64,000 nt of DNA from Ignavibacteria bacterium (GTDB taxonomy: Bacteria > Bacteroidota > Ignavibacteria > Tepidaquicellales > Tepidaquicellaceae), in the NCBI GenBank assembly GCA_019694675.1, contig JAIBBK010000012.1, positions 48,485 through 112,484 on the forward strand, in the 5' to 3' direction. Shown piece by piece: positions 44,285-53,192 of this stretch (the first letter of the stretch is position 1; every line of letters begins with the position of its first letter). The translations under genes and the position numbers were made by a program. The notes beneath the pieces are model-generated. The model was not told where the DNA came from and ran no database searches. It worked only from the letters and a program-made list of their open reading frames with translations.

Positions 44285-44791
44285 TCAGTTTTGAAGCGGC
44301 TGGTTCTGTTTCTTCGGCTGGGGTTTGCCTTCCTTTTTCTTTAGATTTAGCAGGCCTCTGCCGGTCTTGTTGAGTTTATCAGCTTTCTTGAGATCGTCGA
44401 GCACGGCATCAAGGATGCCGTTTACAAACTTTCCGCTGTTTCGCGTGCAATACTCTTTAGCGATATCTATTGCTTCGTTAATTGACACCTTGGGCGGGAT
44501 TTCAGGGAAATTCATAAGTTCTGTGATTCCCATCCTAAGCAGTATCTTGTCAATAAGAGCCATTCTCTCAAGCTCCCAGTTGACAACCTTCTCAAGGATC
44601 ATCTTATCAAGCATTTCCTCGTCTTTCAGTGTGAGTTCTATGAGCTGGTTTACAAAATCCCTGCTCTCTTCCTCTTTGATTTCAGGGAGGAGATCCTTTT
44701 TGATCTTGTCAACAGGATCTTTGGACATTTCGTGAGCATAAAGAACCTGCATTACTGCAATTCTCAGATCCCGACGCTTCAATTGAGCCAT
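44285..44791 (-). CDS. nusB: Transcription antitermination factor NusB
   Basis: Binds boxA RNA with NusE/S10 during rRNA transcription. It has 168 residues. Seen: RRDLRIAVMQVLYAHEMS, FVNQLIELTLKDEEMLDKMI, WELERMALIDKILLRMGITELMNFPEIPPKVSINEAIDIAKEYCTRNSGKFVNGILDAVL. A Lys/Gln-rich tail of about 20 residues goes beyond the usual end. It follows trmO by 72 bases. Confidence 0.96.
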   Translation of the reverse strand: MAQLKRRDLRIAVMQVLYAHEMSKDPVDKIKKDLLPEIKEEESRDFVNQLIELTLKDEEMLDKMILEKVVNWELERMALIDKILLRMGITELMNFPEIPPKVSINEAIDIAKEYCTRNSGKFVNGILDAVLDDLKKADKLNKTGRGLLNLKKKEGKPQPKKQNQPLQN

Positions 44792-44863
44792 TAAGGTCTA
44801 GAAAGTTTGAGCAAAGCTAATCAATATAATGCAAAGTTTACACACTAAATTGTGAAGACTGCG

Positions 44864-45334
44864 TTAAGATTTTTTTACCGCCCAGTACTTCTTCATCAGT
44901 TCGGTTTCCCATTCAGGCTGAATCACTTCCCCGGCCGGCAGGAACTCTCGAACCACCGGTTTTATGTCAATCACGGGAGTTCCGTCTACCGCATCAAGGC
45001 CGGAAACCCTAAGCGTCCTTCCTTCGGCAGACAAGAGCTTCACAATGCTTGATCCAAGCAGATTAGGCCGCGCCTTCTTTCTCTGAGAGAAGATCCCGAC
45101 CCTTGGAAACTTCGGGTTTCCCCTCGGATGCGATGCCGATATGCTGATCTTTGATGGATCCGCAAGATGGAAATAGAATATGATCTCGAGATGAGAGAAG
45201 TCAGTTATACCGACAATGCAGTCTTCTGATATCTTATCGCTGATCTTTATCTCCGAGATCACGCCACCCCAGAAGTCGTCTTCCGGATTCTTCCTTTCGT
45301 TGTGAACAAAACCGATTGGTTCAATGCTGAACAT
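44864..45334 (-). CDS. TrmO/TsaA-family tRNA methyltransferase
   Basis: SAM-dependent N6-methylation of t6A37 in tRNA is the known role of the family. It has 156 residues, a single TsaA beta-barrel domain. Seen: IEPIGFVHNERKNPED, FSHLEIIFYFHLAD, HPRGNPKFPRVGIFSQRKKARPNLLGSSIVKLL, and DAVDGTPVIDIKPVV. It is the short form without the C-terminal domain of E. coli TrmO. It lies in the dnaG-nusB run, 27 bases after the ABM-like gene. Confidence 0.9.
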   Translation of the reverse strand: MFSIEPIGFVHNERKNPEDDFWGGVISEIKISDKISEDCIVGITDFSHLEIIFYFHLADPSKISISASHPRGNPKFPRVGIFSQRKKARPNLLGSSIVKLLSAEGRTLRVSGLDAVDGTPVIDIKPVVREFLPAGEVIQPEWETELMKKYWAVKKS

Positions 45335-45361
45335 GTGTGATTCCTCTGACTTATGATTGAT

Positions 45362-45697
45362 TCACTCTGAAACCGGATCGAATAGCGGAAACGATTCGTC
45401 TGCTCCGGGAAAGGTGGATGGTTTGCTCCCGACTTCCGTGCAGATCTCATACATCCTGTTCCAGATCTCATGCACTTCGGGATCGTTGTGTGCTCTGTCT
45501 ATTTCTTCAAGGCCGGCCCATTCAAATACTTCAATCACAAGCTGAGGGTCCCTTTCTGTTGTGAGCACAAACGCATGCTTGTTGCTGTAGTAGCCCTTTC
45601 CTTTCATGAACTCCCTTTTGTGCGGGATGATCCCGAGGAGTTCGTTCATCTTTCCCGGCTTGGCCCTGTAGGCCGCAAACACTACCTTTCCTGCCAT
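45362..45697 (-). CDS. Dimeric alpha-beta-barrel protein, ABM-like
   Basis: A protein of 111 residues. The pattern KVVFAAYRAKPGKMNELLGIIPHKREFM... and VIEVFEWAGLEEIDRAHNDPEVHEIWNRM is that of antibiotic-biosynthesis-monooxygenase-type ferredoxin-like folds: an N-terminal strand, PGK turn, long helix and a WxxxE helix. No catalytic residues are decisive; many such proteins are uncharacterised. Its ATG shares a base with the dnaG stop (TAATG), so the two are translationally coupled. Confidence 0.72.
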   Translation of the reverse strand: MAGKVVFAAYRAKPGKMNELLGIIPHKREFMKGKGYYSNKHAFVLTTERDPQLVIEVFEWAGLEEIDRAHNDPEVHEIWNRMYEICTEVGSKPSTFPGADESFPLFDPVSE

Positions 45698-47538
45698 TAT
45701 GCCCCCTTTCTGAGCGCTGATGCTTCCTTAATCAACTGAAATACTTTGTTCAGATTTTCCGGATCGCCTTTCAGGCTCTCTATTTCCTTGTTGACCTTTT
45801 CAAGCTTAAGGCTTCTGATCACATCCCTTGCATGATCAATGTCATAAACCGGTCCTATCTCGTTCTCCAATAAGCTGTCAAATGTCGAGTATTCAAAGTA
45901 ACTTGCTTCATGCCTGTCTGAAACGGCATCCATGATCATTCCCACGCATTCATCATCTTCGTTGAATCCCTGCAGAATCCTGGACAGCTCAATGGTTTCG
46001 TGATTTACGCAATCGTCAAGAAGATGTTCCACAATTTTCAGGATCCTGCTGTTTCCAATGAAAGCGGTTTCGAGATTATTCTCGATGTATGCAACTGCTT
46101 CCGGATCGCCTCTCAGAAAGACTCTCAGAAGTTCTCTCTCATTTACGGAAACTTCATACTCAACTGAGTCTCGCTTCTTCCCGGCAGGAACATCAGGAAT
46201 AACTACAGATGTCTCGGGAAACTGTTTCCTTTTTCTGAGGATCTTCTCCATCTCATCCCTTAGGTCCGATTCCATCAGCGAATACTTATCTGCTATCTCT
46301 TTAAGGAACAGCGATCGTTTGATCTTATCGGGAATAACTGCAATGTATGAAATGACCTCTCTTATGAACTCTGTCTTGCCTTCCACAGACGAGAGTTTAC
46401 CTTCCTTCAGGTAAATATCCGCAATGAAACTGACGAAAGACATTCCTGACTTCAGCTGTTTGTGAAAGTCCTCCGCGCCTCTTTTACCAAGGAAGCTGTC
46501 AGGATCTTCTCCCGGCGGAAGAGTGACCACGTCGAGATCAAGTCCGCCCTGAAGCATAATCTCTGTTCCCCGCTTTGCAGCGGAGATGCCCGCGGAGTCT
46601 GCATCAAACAATACATAAACCTTTCCGGCATATCTTGAAAGGAGCTTCACCTGTTCTTCAGTGAGCGCCGTACCGCTTGAGGCAACAACATTTCTGATAC
46701 CGTGCCTGAACATCGTAATAAGGTCCATGTAACCCTCAACAAGAATCGCCGATTCCGCATAGCGGATATGTTCTTTGGCATGATTGAGCCCGTAGAGTAT
46801 TCTGCTTTTGCTATAGATCCTTGTCTCGGGAGAATTTATATACTTGCCGCCCTGATCTTCTTCGAGCAGTTTCCTTCCGCCGAATCCGACGACCTTTCCG
46901 CTTTCATTGTGAATCGGAAACATGAGCCTTCCCCTGAACCTGTCGTAAAATCCCTGCTTCTCATTTTCCTTTTTGATGATGAGGCCCGCCTTTTCGATCT
47001 CTTCGGGACTGAAGTCACCGGATTCATGAAAGTGGTTCAGCATGGCATCCCATCTGTTAAGAGAATATCCTATTCCAAACTCCTCTATTGCTTTCTCGTC
47101 AATCTTCCTTTGCTTCAGGTAGGAATGAACGAATTCCCTTTCATTACCCCTCACTTCCCTTAGCATTTTGCTGAAATATACTGCCGCCGCCTTATTGATC
47201 TCAAGCAGGACGGATATCTCATTTGAAGTATCGAGCTTATTACCCGAGAATGTAAGACGGATGCCTGCCCTTTCAGCAAGTTTGGTCGCGGCATCAATGA
47301 AACCGATCTTTTCAAAGTTCTGAACGAATGAGAACACATTGCCGCCTGCCTTGCAGGAGAAGCAATGATAGACCTGCTTTTCCTGTGAAATATGAAGAGA
47401 CGGGTTCTTATCGGGATGGAATGGACAGAGTGCAAGAAAAGACTTTCCCCGTTTCTTTACCGGGATATAATCAGATATGACCTCTACAATATCGTTTGCA
47501 GAGGAGATCTCATCCAGTTTTTCAGGGGGGATTTTCAT
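45697..47538 (-). CDS. dnaG: DNA primase
   Basis: Makes RNA primers for replication. It has 613 residues. Seen: the CHC2 zinc finger CPFHPDKNPSLHISQEKQVYHCFSCKAGG at about residues 38-66, FGIGYSLNRWDAM, the RNA-polymerase basic part RGRLMFPIHNESGKVVGFGGR, Toprim with AILVEGYMDLITMFRHGI and YVLFDADSAG, and a helicase-binding C-terminal domain. It is the first gene of a long minus-strand run (dnaG to PLD) and is divergent from purC over a 168-base gap. Confidence 0.97.
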   Translation of the reverse strand: MKIPPEKLDEISSANDIVEVISDYIPVKKRGKSFLALCPFHPDKNPSLHISQEKQVYHCFSCKAGGNVFSFVQNFEKIGFIDAATKLAERAGIRLTFSGNKLDTSNEISVLLEINKAAAVYFSKMLREVRGNEREFVHSYLKQRKIDEKAIEEFGIGYSLNRWDAMLNHFHESGDFSPEEIEKAGLIIKKENEKQGFYDRFRGRLMFPIHNESGKVVGFGGRKLLEEDQGGKYINSPETRIYSKSRILYGLNHAKEHIRYAESAILVEGYMDLITMFRHGIRNVVASSGTALTEEQVKLLSRYAGKVYVLFDADSAGISAAKRGTEIMLQGGLDLDVVTLPPGEDPDSFLGKRGAEDFHKQLKSGMSFVSFIADIYLKEGKLSSVEGKTEFIREVISYIAVIPDKIKRSLFLKEIADKYSLMESDLRDEMEKILRKRKQFPETSVVIPDVPAGKKRDSVEYEVSVNERELLRVFLRGDPEAVAYIENNLETAFIGNSRILKIVEHLLDDCVNHETIELSRILQGFNEDDECVGMIMDAVSDRHEASYFEYSTFDSLLENEIGPVYDIDHARDVIRSLKLEKVNKEIESLKGDPENLNKVFQLIKEASALRKGA

Positions 47539-47706
47539 TTGGCAAATATCTGCAATAGCTCCAACTTTGTAAATGACAATTCAGAAGGGAGTGTAAGGAG
47601 GTTTTTGAGTATCAACTTATTCAGACGTTTGTTTCTGCATGACGCTGCAGGGTTGTTAAGCGTAGTTTATTAAAGGAGTAATGAGTAATTTCGAAAAAAT
47701 TTCTTA

Positions 47707-48405
47707 ATGGGCAATCTAATATACGAAGGCAAGGCCAAGAGACTGTATTCGACCGAGATCGAAGATGAACTCATACAGGAATTCAAGGATGACGCAACCG
47801 CATTCAACGGCCTGAAGAAGGATAAGATCGCACACAAAGGTGAGCTGAACAACAAGATTACCAGCATAATATTCGGGCATCTGATCAATGAAGGGATCCC
47901 GACGCATTTCATAAAGAGACTTTCCGACACTGAAATGCTTGTGAAACGCGTAAACATAATCAAAGCGGAAGTGGTTTGCAGGAACGTTGCAGCAGGAAGC
48001 CTTGTGAAGAAGCTGGGATTTAAGGAAGGCACAGAGCTTGATCCTCCCATAATCGAACTTTACCTCAAGTCTGACGAGCTCGGTGATCCGCTTTTTACGG
48101 ATGCGCATGTACTTGCGCTGGGCATTGCAACAAAGGAAGAACTTGAGAAGATCAGAGCCCTGACGCTGGACATCAACAGGATACTGGTGAGGTTCTTTGC
48201 CGGTCGCGGCATCAATCTTGTTGACTTCAAGCTTGAGTTCGGCCGCGACAAGGACGGATCCATAATACTTGCAGATGAAATATCACCCGATACATGCAGA
48301 CTGTGGGATGCCGGGACCGGAAAGAAGCTTGATAAGGACAGATTCAGATTTGACCTTGGCAACGTTGAGGAAGCATACAAGGAAATAATGGAAAGAGTAA
48401 GTTGA
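47707..48405 (+). CDS. purC: Phosphoribosylaminoimidazole-succinocarboxamide synthase
   Basis: SAICAR synthetase of purine synthesis. It has 232 residues, as usual. Seen: YEGKAKRLYSTE, FKDDATAFNGLKKDKIAHKGELNNKITSIIFGHL, GIPTHFIKRLSDTEMLVKRV, EVVCRNVAAGSLVKK, DFKLEFGRDKDGSIILADEISPDTCRLWD. It overlaps the psd start by four bases. Other pur genes are not in the window. Confidence 0.97.
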   Translation: MGNLIYEGKAKRLYSTEIEDELIQEFKDDATAFNGLKKDKIAHKGELNNKITSIIFGHLINEGIPTHFIKRLSDTEMLVKRVNIIKAEVVCRNVAAGSLVKKLGFKEGTELDPPIIELYLKSDELGDPLFTDAHVLALGIATKEELEKIRALTLDINRILVRFFAGRGINLVDFKLEFGRDKDGSIILADEISPDTCRLWDAGTGKKLDKDRFRFDLGNVEEAYKEIMERVS

Positions 48406-49076
48406 TCAGCATTACGCCTTACGGAAAGGATGTTGTAGTAAAGGTCTTCATAGCCGGTGCCATCCTCGCTCTTATTGCGGTATTCACTGACAATCTCATC
48501 ATCACCGTTCTGCTCAGCGCAGTTGCCGTCTTCCTTTGGCTTTTCACACTGTATTTCTTCAGGGATCCCGAAAGAAGAGTGCCTTCCGTTTACAGGCAGG
48601 GCGATCTGCTATCGCCGGCAGACGGTAAAGTGGTCTTGATACAGGACATCACAAACAATGAAGACAATCTATTTCCTGCAGGAGAGAAGCTCAGGCAGGT
48701 GAGTATTTTCCTCTCGCCGCTGAATGTACATGTGAACAGAATTCCCCTAACCGGAAAAGTGGAATACCTGAAGTATGTAAAGGGCGAATACCTGGTGGCG
48801 TTTGACCACAAGGCATCGGAAAGGAATGAACGGACGGAGATCGGAATTTCCGGCATCACTGATAAGGAGAAAGTGCTTTTCAAGCAGATAGCCGGATTTG
48901 TTGCGAGGCGTATCGTTTATGACATTGATAATGGAAGCGATGTGATTGCCGGGGAAAGGTTCGGCATGATAAAGTTCGGATCGCGGGTTGATCTGATAAT
49001 GAGAGATGATTACAAAGTTAGAGTTAAGATCAATGACATTGTGACGGCAGGCGAAACGATAATAGCGGAGTTGTAG
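48402..49076 (+). CDS. psd: Phosphatidylserine decarboxylase, short type
   Basis: Converts phosphatidylserine to phosphatidylethanolamine. It has 224 residues with a TTG start overlapping the purC stop. Two N-terminal membrane segments (AGAILALIAVFTDNLIITVLLSAVAVFLWLFTLYFF) are followed by FRDPERRVP and DGKVVLI, SIFLSPLNVHVNRIPLTGKV, and the pyruvoyl-forming site GMIKFGSRVDL, where self-cleavage before Ser yields the cofactor. It is the membrane-spanning short class, paired with pssA directly downstream. Confidence 0.95.
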   Translation: MISITPYGKDVVVKVFIAGAILALIAVFTDNLIITVLLSAVAVFLWLFTLYFFRDPERRVPSVYRQGDLLSPADGKVVLIQDITNNEDNLFPAGEKLRQVSIFLSPLNVHVNRIPLTGKVEYLKYVKGEYLVAFDHKASERNERTEIGISGITDKEKVLFKQIAGFVARRIVYDIDNGSDVIAGERFGMIKFGSRVDLIMRDDYKVRVKINDIVTAGETIIAEL

Positions 49077-49077
49077 G

Positions 49078-49839
49078 GTGGCAATGTCGAGAAGATTCAT
49101 ACCAAGCCTCTTTACCGTACTCAATGCATTCTGCGGCTTCATGTCGCTTGTCCATTCTTCGCACGGAGATTTTGACAACGCCGCGCTGTTCATCATCTAC
49201 GCTTCCCTGTTTGATGCAGTTGACGGCATTGCCGCAAGGCTGACCAACTCCGCCAGCAGATTCGGGGTTGAACTCGACTCTCTCTCCGACGTCATTTCGT
49301 TCGGGGCTGCGCCCTCTTTCCTGATCTACAATATCTATCTTCGCGAGCTCGGCGAGATCGGAATGGTCATCTCCTCCCTTATCCTCGTGTTCGCCGCGTT
49401 GCGGCTTGCCCGCTTCAACGTCCAGCTCACAGGCTTCGACAAATCAAAATTCAGCGGACTGCCGGCGCCAATGTCCGCTTTTACGGTGTGTTCATTCGTG
49501 CTGTTCTACTATGACAAGATACTTTCGCACGAACACAGCGTTACTGTGCTTCTCATTCTTGCAGTGCTTCTTCCCGCACTAATGATCAGCAGGATCAAGT
49601 ATGACACCCTTCCAAAGCCAAGCATGGCCTCAATCAGAAAGAACATCATTCCGTTCCTGGTGCTTGTGATCGCGGCGGTACTCATCATCGCAACTAACGG
49701 AGAAGGCTCTTTCTCTTTCTGCCTGTTCTATATTTTCAGCGGCATTATCCGGAGCGCGAAGAATCTGATCTTCCGTAAAAAGCATCATCACGGCAGTGAC
49801 GATGTGGCTGAAGAACATCTTGAAACAGGAAAGCAGTAG
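49078..49839 (+). CDS. pssA: CDP-diacylglycerol-serine O-phosphatidyltransferase
   Basis: Makes phosphatidylserine. It has 253 residues from a GTG at 49078; the ATG two codons in is also possible. The CDP-alcohol phosphotransferase motif (DGxxAR...GxxxD...D) is clear: SLFDAVDGIAARLTNSASRFGVELDSLSDVISFGAAPS. About seven membrane helices. It starts one base after psd and converges on the cysteine desulfurase gene. Confidence 0.96.
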   Translation: MAMSRRFIPSLFTVLNAFCGFMSLVHSSHGDFDNAALFIIYASLFDAVDGIAARLTNSASRFGVELDSLSDVISFGAAPSFLIYNIYLRELGEIGMVISSLILVFAALRLARFNVQLTGFDKSKFSGLPAPMSAFTVCSFVLFYYDKILSHEHSVTVLLILAVLLPALMISRIKYDTLPKPSMASIRKNIIPFLVLVIAAVLIIATNGEGSFSFCLFYIFSGIIRSAKNLIFRKKHHHGSDDVAEEHLETGKQ

Positions 49840-49840
49840 T

Positions 49841-50998
49841 TCATTTAAGCCTCACGATTTCCTTAAGCGCCTTCAGAAGTCCTTCACAGTCACTCTTTGT
49901 ATTATTTCTTCCGAATGAAACTCTCACTGCCCCAAGTGCTTCGGCCGGATCCCTGCCAATTGCGAGCAGAACATGCGATGGCTTGTTTGTGCCGGATGTG
50001 CATGCAGACCCGCCGGAGACTGCTATTCCCTTCAGGTCAAGCTGTATCAGCAGCATTTCTTCGTCATACTCTGCAAGTTCCTTTCTGAATGAAAAGTTCA
50101 GAATGTTCGGTAAGCCCTTGCTCTCATCTTCCGGACTGTTAACCGATAACGCATTTCCGAATTCACTCAAAAGCAGTCCGAGAAGATGCCGGCGAAGTTC
50201 AGTGTAATGCTCAAAGTCACGCCCGGCCTGATCCCTGCATATCAGCACCGCCTTGCCGAACCCGGCAATTGCCGCAGTGTTCTCCGTTCCTCCGCGCATA
50301 TCTCTTTCCTGCATCCCTCCGTGCATGTACTTGTCGGGCTTTGTTCCTTTCTTAATATAGAGTGCTGATATGCCCTTCGGACCGCTGATCTTGTGCGCGG
50401 AAATCACTGCCATGTCCATGCCAAGTTCCTTTACATTCAGATTCAGCTTTCCAAAGCTCTGAACGGTGTCACTGTGAAAAGCGATACCGTAACCGGATGC
50501 AATGCCGGAAACGGCTCTGACATCAGTTAGCGCTCCCGTTTCGTTGTTTGCATGCATGAGAGAGATCAGAAAGGTGTCTTCTCTGACTGCAGACCTTACT
50601 CTGTCAGGATCAATGTTTCCCCGCCCGCCAGGTGCCAGGTAAGTGACATCGAAGCCGAACCTGCTCTCGAGGTATTTCAGCGTGTCGAGTACGGCGGAGT
50701 GCTCTGCAAGTGAAGATACGATGTGGCCGCCTTTGCCTATCCTGCTGAATGCCATTCCCTTGAGCGCAAAGTTGTTTGATTCCGTTCCGCCCGATGTGAA
50801 GAATATTTCTGAAGACGAACATCCGATTGCTTCGGCTACGATGTCCCTTGTGTCTTCAAGCATGACTTTGGCAGTCTTCCCGAGTGAATGAATTGACGAA
50901 GCGTTTCCGAACTTCCCGGTCAGATACGGCATCATTGCTTCAAGCACACGGCCGTCAGTTTCAGTTGTTGAAGCATTGTCAAGATATATACGGTCCAC
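49841..50998 (-). CDS. Cysteine desulfurase (NifS/IscS family)
   Basis: PLP enzyme that removes sulfur from cysteine for Fe-S cluster or thio-modification. It has 385 residues from a GTG start. Seen: IYLDNASTTETDGRVLEAMMPYL, FFTSGGTESNNFALKG, LISLMHANNETGALTDV, the PLP Lys in VISAHKISGPKGISALYI, RGGTENTAAIAGFGKA, and the mobile-loop Cys in GSACTSGTNKPSHVL, with NilS/IscS-like short loop. No scaffold gene is adjacent. Single gene, convergent with pssA. Confidence 0.94.
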   Translation of the reverse strand: MDRIYLDNASTTETDGRVLEAMMPYLTGKFGNASSIHSLGKTAKVMLEDTRDIVAEAIGCSSSEIFFTSGGTESNNFALKGMAFSRIGKGGHIVSSLAEHSAVLDTLKYLESRFGFDVTYLAPGGRGNIDPDRVRSAVREDTFLISLMHANNETGALTDVRAVSGIASGYGIAFHSDTVQSFGKLNLNVKELGMDMAVISAHKISGPKGISALYIKKGTKPDKYMHGGMQERDMRGGTENTAAIAGFGKAVLICRDQAGRDFEHYTELRRHLLGLLLSEFGNALSVNSPEDESKGLPNILNFSFRKELAEYDEEMLLIQLDLKGIAVSGGSACTSGTNKPSHVLLAIGRDPAEALGAVRVSFGRNNTKSDCEGLLKALKEIVRLK

Positions 50999-51048
50999 AG
51001 CTTTGATTTTTGATTGAAACTTATGTCTCTGATTAATTATTTTGATCC

Positions 51049-51603
51049 GTGCAATTCAACAAAGAACTTTTTCTTATACCGAATCTCATTTCCCTGCTGA
51101 GATTACTGCTGACAATTCCGGCGTGTTATCTTATCATCAGGCATTTCGAATCGCAAAATACTGCAATCATAGCAATCGTTCTATGCATGTATTTTTCAGA
51201 CCTGCTTGACGGTTACATTGCCAGAAAGCACTCACTTGTTTCGGAGTTCGGAAAGATCATTGATCCGCTTGCAGACAAGATCGCCGTAATATTCATATCG
51301 ATCTCCCTGCTTTACATCGGCAAGCTTCCTCTCTGGTTCTTCGCGGTGATCGCGCTGAGAGACATTCTCATCCTCGGCTTCGGGATGTACCTTAACAGCA
51401 GGAAAGACATCAGGCTCATGTCGAACAATCCCGGCAAGGCAGCAGTGTTCAGCATAGGACTTGTCATACTGCTCTCGGTCATTGATTCGCGCAGTCTTGA
51501 TGCATTGAAGAGCGTAATGTACTTCATATCCATCGCGCTCATACTGTATTCCTCTTATCTGTATTTCAGAAGGTATCTGGAGGTGGTAAATGGCAAAGCT
51601 TGA
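51049..51603 (+). CDS. pgsA: CDP-diacylglycerol-glycerol-3-phosphate 3-phosphatidyltransferase family
   Basis: Makes phosphatidylglycerol-phosphate, or a related CDP-alcohol transfer product. It has 184 residues from a GTG start. Seen: FLIPNLISLLRLLLTIPACYLI and the CDP-alcohol motif SDLLDGYIARKHSLVSEFGKIIDPLADKI. Four to five membrane helices. Its end overlaps the HU gene by 14 bases. With psd and pssA 1-2 kb away, the window holds three phospholipid headgroup genes. Confidence 0.92.
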   Translation: MQFNKELFLIPNLISLLRLLLTIPACYLIIRHFESQNTAIIAIVLCMYFSDLLDGYIARKHSLVSEFGKIIDPLADKIAVIFISISLLYIGKLPLWFFAVIALRDILILGFGMYLNSRKDIRLMSNNPGKAAVFSIGLVILLSVIDSRSLDALKSVMYFISIALILYSSYLYFRRYLEVVNGKA

Positions 51604-51913
51604 GGCCGGAAAGACAAAGACGTACACGAGAAAGGATATTGAGGCGAAGATGTATGACAAGCTCATCGGAAAGAAGCTTACGGAGAAACTCATTGTTGAT
51701 TGCTTCATTGAGTCAATAAGGGAAGTGCTGATGCAGGCCGATCCCGTGGCGAGGCTTGAGATCCGCGACTTCGGCGTATTTGAGATCAAGAAGACGCGGC
51801 CAAAACCCAAGGCAAGGAACCTTAAGACAGGAGAGTTCATTTATGTACCCGGAAGAAGGAAAATACATTTCAAGCCGGGCAAGCTTCTGAAGCAGTTTCT
51901 GAAAGAGGGCTGA
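51590..51913 (+). CDS. HU-family DNA-binding protein
   Basis: A protein of 107 residues. After a short basic N-terminal extension (KLEAGKTKTYTRKDI) it has the HU fold: KLTEKLIVDCFIESIREVLMQADPVARLEIRDFGVFEIKKTRPKPKARNLKTGEFIYVPGRRKIHFKPGKLLKQFL. The arm with the conserved Arg/Pro (RPKPKARNLKTGE) is intact. It overlaps pgsA by 14 bases and precedes ruvX by 29. Confidence 0.95.
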   Translation: MAKLEAGKTKTYTRKDIEAKMYDKLIGKKLTEKLIVDCFIESIREVLMQADPVARLEIRDFGVFEIKKTRPKPKARNLKTGEFIYVPGRRKIHFKPGKLLKQFLKEG

Positions 51914-51942
51914 AATCATTTACAATAATCAATCCGTGCAGG

Positions 51943-52383
51943 TTGCCTAAATATCTCGGAATAGACTACGGTTCCAAAAGAGTCGGTATCGCCGTCAGCG
52001 ACCCCGGGCTTTCCATTGCATTTGCAAGACGTCACCTGCTTAATGATCCCGGGCTGATGAAGAAGATCGAGGCAACAGTGAGAGAAGACGAGATCTCTGA
52101 GATCGTTATCGGACTTCCCGTTTCGCTTTCCGGAGAAGAGACTCCGCAGACCGCAGAGACCAAGAGGTTTGCTGAGAAGCTGGATGGTCATCTGAGATCT
52201 GCAGGGCTGAATGTAAAACTCGAATTCATTGACGAAAGGCTTACAAGCAGAATGGCCGGTGCGGGAGTGCTGGAAGCGGTTGTAAGAAAGGGCAAGAGGA
52301 GGGATAAGGGTTTGGTGGACGAACTTTCAGCACAGATCATACTTCAGAATTATCTTGACATGAAGAAGAATCAAATCATATAG
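51943..52383 (+). CDS. ruvX: YqgF/RuvX-family putative Holliday junction resolvase
   Basis: RNase-H-fold nuclease of the YqgF family, needed for 16S rRNA 5' maturation in E. coli. It has 146 residues from a TTG start. Seen: YLGIDYGSKRVGIAVSDPG with the first Asp, IVIGLPVSLSGEETPQTAETKRFAEKL with the next acidic site, and FIDERLTSRMA and KGLVDELSAQIILQNYL. It is followed by the AlbA_2 gene after 6 bases. Confidence 0.95.
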   Translation: MPKYLGIDYGSKRVGIAVSDPGLSIAFARRHLLNDPGLMKKIEATVREDEISEIVIGLPVSLSGEETPQTAETKRFAEKLDGHLRSAGLNVKLEFIDERLTSRMAGAGVLEAVVRKGKRRDKGLVDELSAQIILQNYLDMKKNQII

Positions 52384-52389
52384 AAACAA

Positions 52390-53034
52390 TTGTATCTTGT
52401 TGAACTAAACGAGCTTATAGAGAACGGCGAGAACCAGTTTGTCGAGTTCAAGCGAAAGTTCTCATCACCCGAAAAGATTGCAAAGGAGATGATCGCATTT
52501 GCAAACTCGCACGGCGGAAAGATCATCTTCGGAATAGACGATGACAAGAGCATTGTGGGAGTTGAAAGCGAGAAGGGCGAGCTTGAGCTGATCTCCATGG
52601 CCGCAAGGTTTTATTGCGAACCCGAACTTGATTATGAGGCCGAAGTCCTGTTGCTTAAGGGGAAGGACATTGTTGTTGTCCATGTAAATGAAAGCAACCG
52701 AAAGCCCCATCGCCTGATAACGGAAAACGACACGGAAGAAGGGACGAGGGTTTACATCCGGCACAAAGACCAGAGCATTACAGCGACCAAGGAAACGGTT
52801 AAGATTCTAAAGGACACTAATGCGGATTCACATCCGCTGAAGATCACGATCGGTGAGATCGAGAAGAAGCTGTTCGATTATCTGACTGAGAACGAAAAGA
52901 TCACCGTAAAGGGATTCAAGAAGCTTGTGAACATATCGGAGAGGAGGGCAAGCCGGACGCTTGTAAACCTTGTCCGGGCTAATGTCATCAGGCATCACAC
53001 AACAGGCAAGGAGGATTATTACACGCTTGTATAA
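52390..53034 (+). CDS. AlbA_2 (Schlafen-like) putative DNA-binding protein
   Basis: A protein of 214 residues from a TTG start. The AlbA_2 domain covers residues 1-125: ENGENQFVEFKRKFSSPEKIAKEMIAFANSHGGKIIFGIDDDKSIVGVES, then IVVVHVNESNRKPHRL, TRVYIRHKDQSITA. A C-terminal winged helix follows (FDYLTENEKITVKGFKKLVNISERRASRTLVNLVRANVIRHH). Such proteins are usually transcription regulators or nucleic-acid binders. It is 6 bases after ruvX and likely co-expressed with the pgsA-HU-ruvX run. Confidence 0.9.
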   Translation: MYLVELNELIENGENQFVEFKRKFSSPEKIAKEMIAFANSHGGKIIFGIDDDKSIVGVESEKGELELISMAARFYCEPELDYEAEVLLLKGKDIVVVHVNESNRKPHRLITENDTEEGTRVYIRHKDQSITATKETVKILKDTNADSHPLKITIGEIEKKLFDYLTENEKITVKGFKKLVNISERRASRTLVNLVRANVIRHHTTGKEDYYTLV

Positions 53035-53192
53035 GTGTTCATATCCGGTTCTTTTACTGCGGCTTCCCGGATCTGCTGCCTGCAGAAAACTCAATCAGTT
53101 GCGGAACAAACAAAAGGCGTGATTCTGAAAAGGCACTGGTAGAAAATTGCAGAAGGTTTTTCAGAGTCCTGCATAAGCCGTAACAACTGCCT

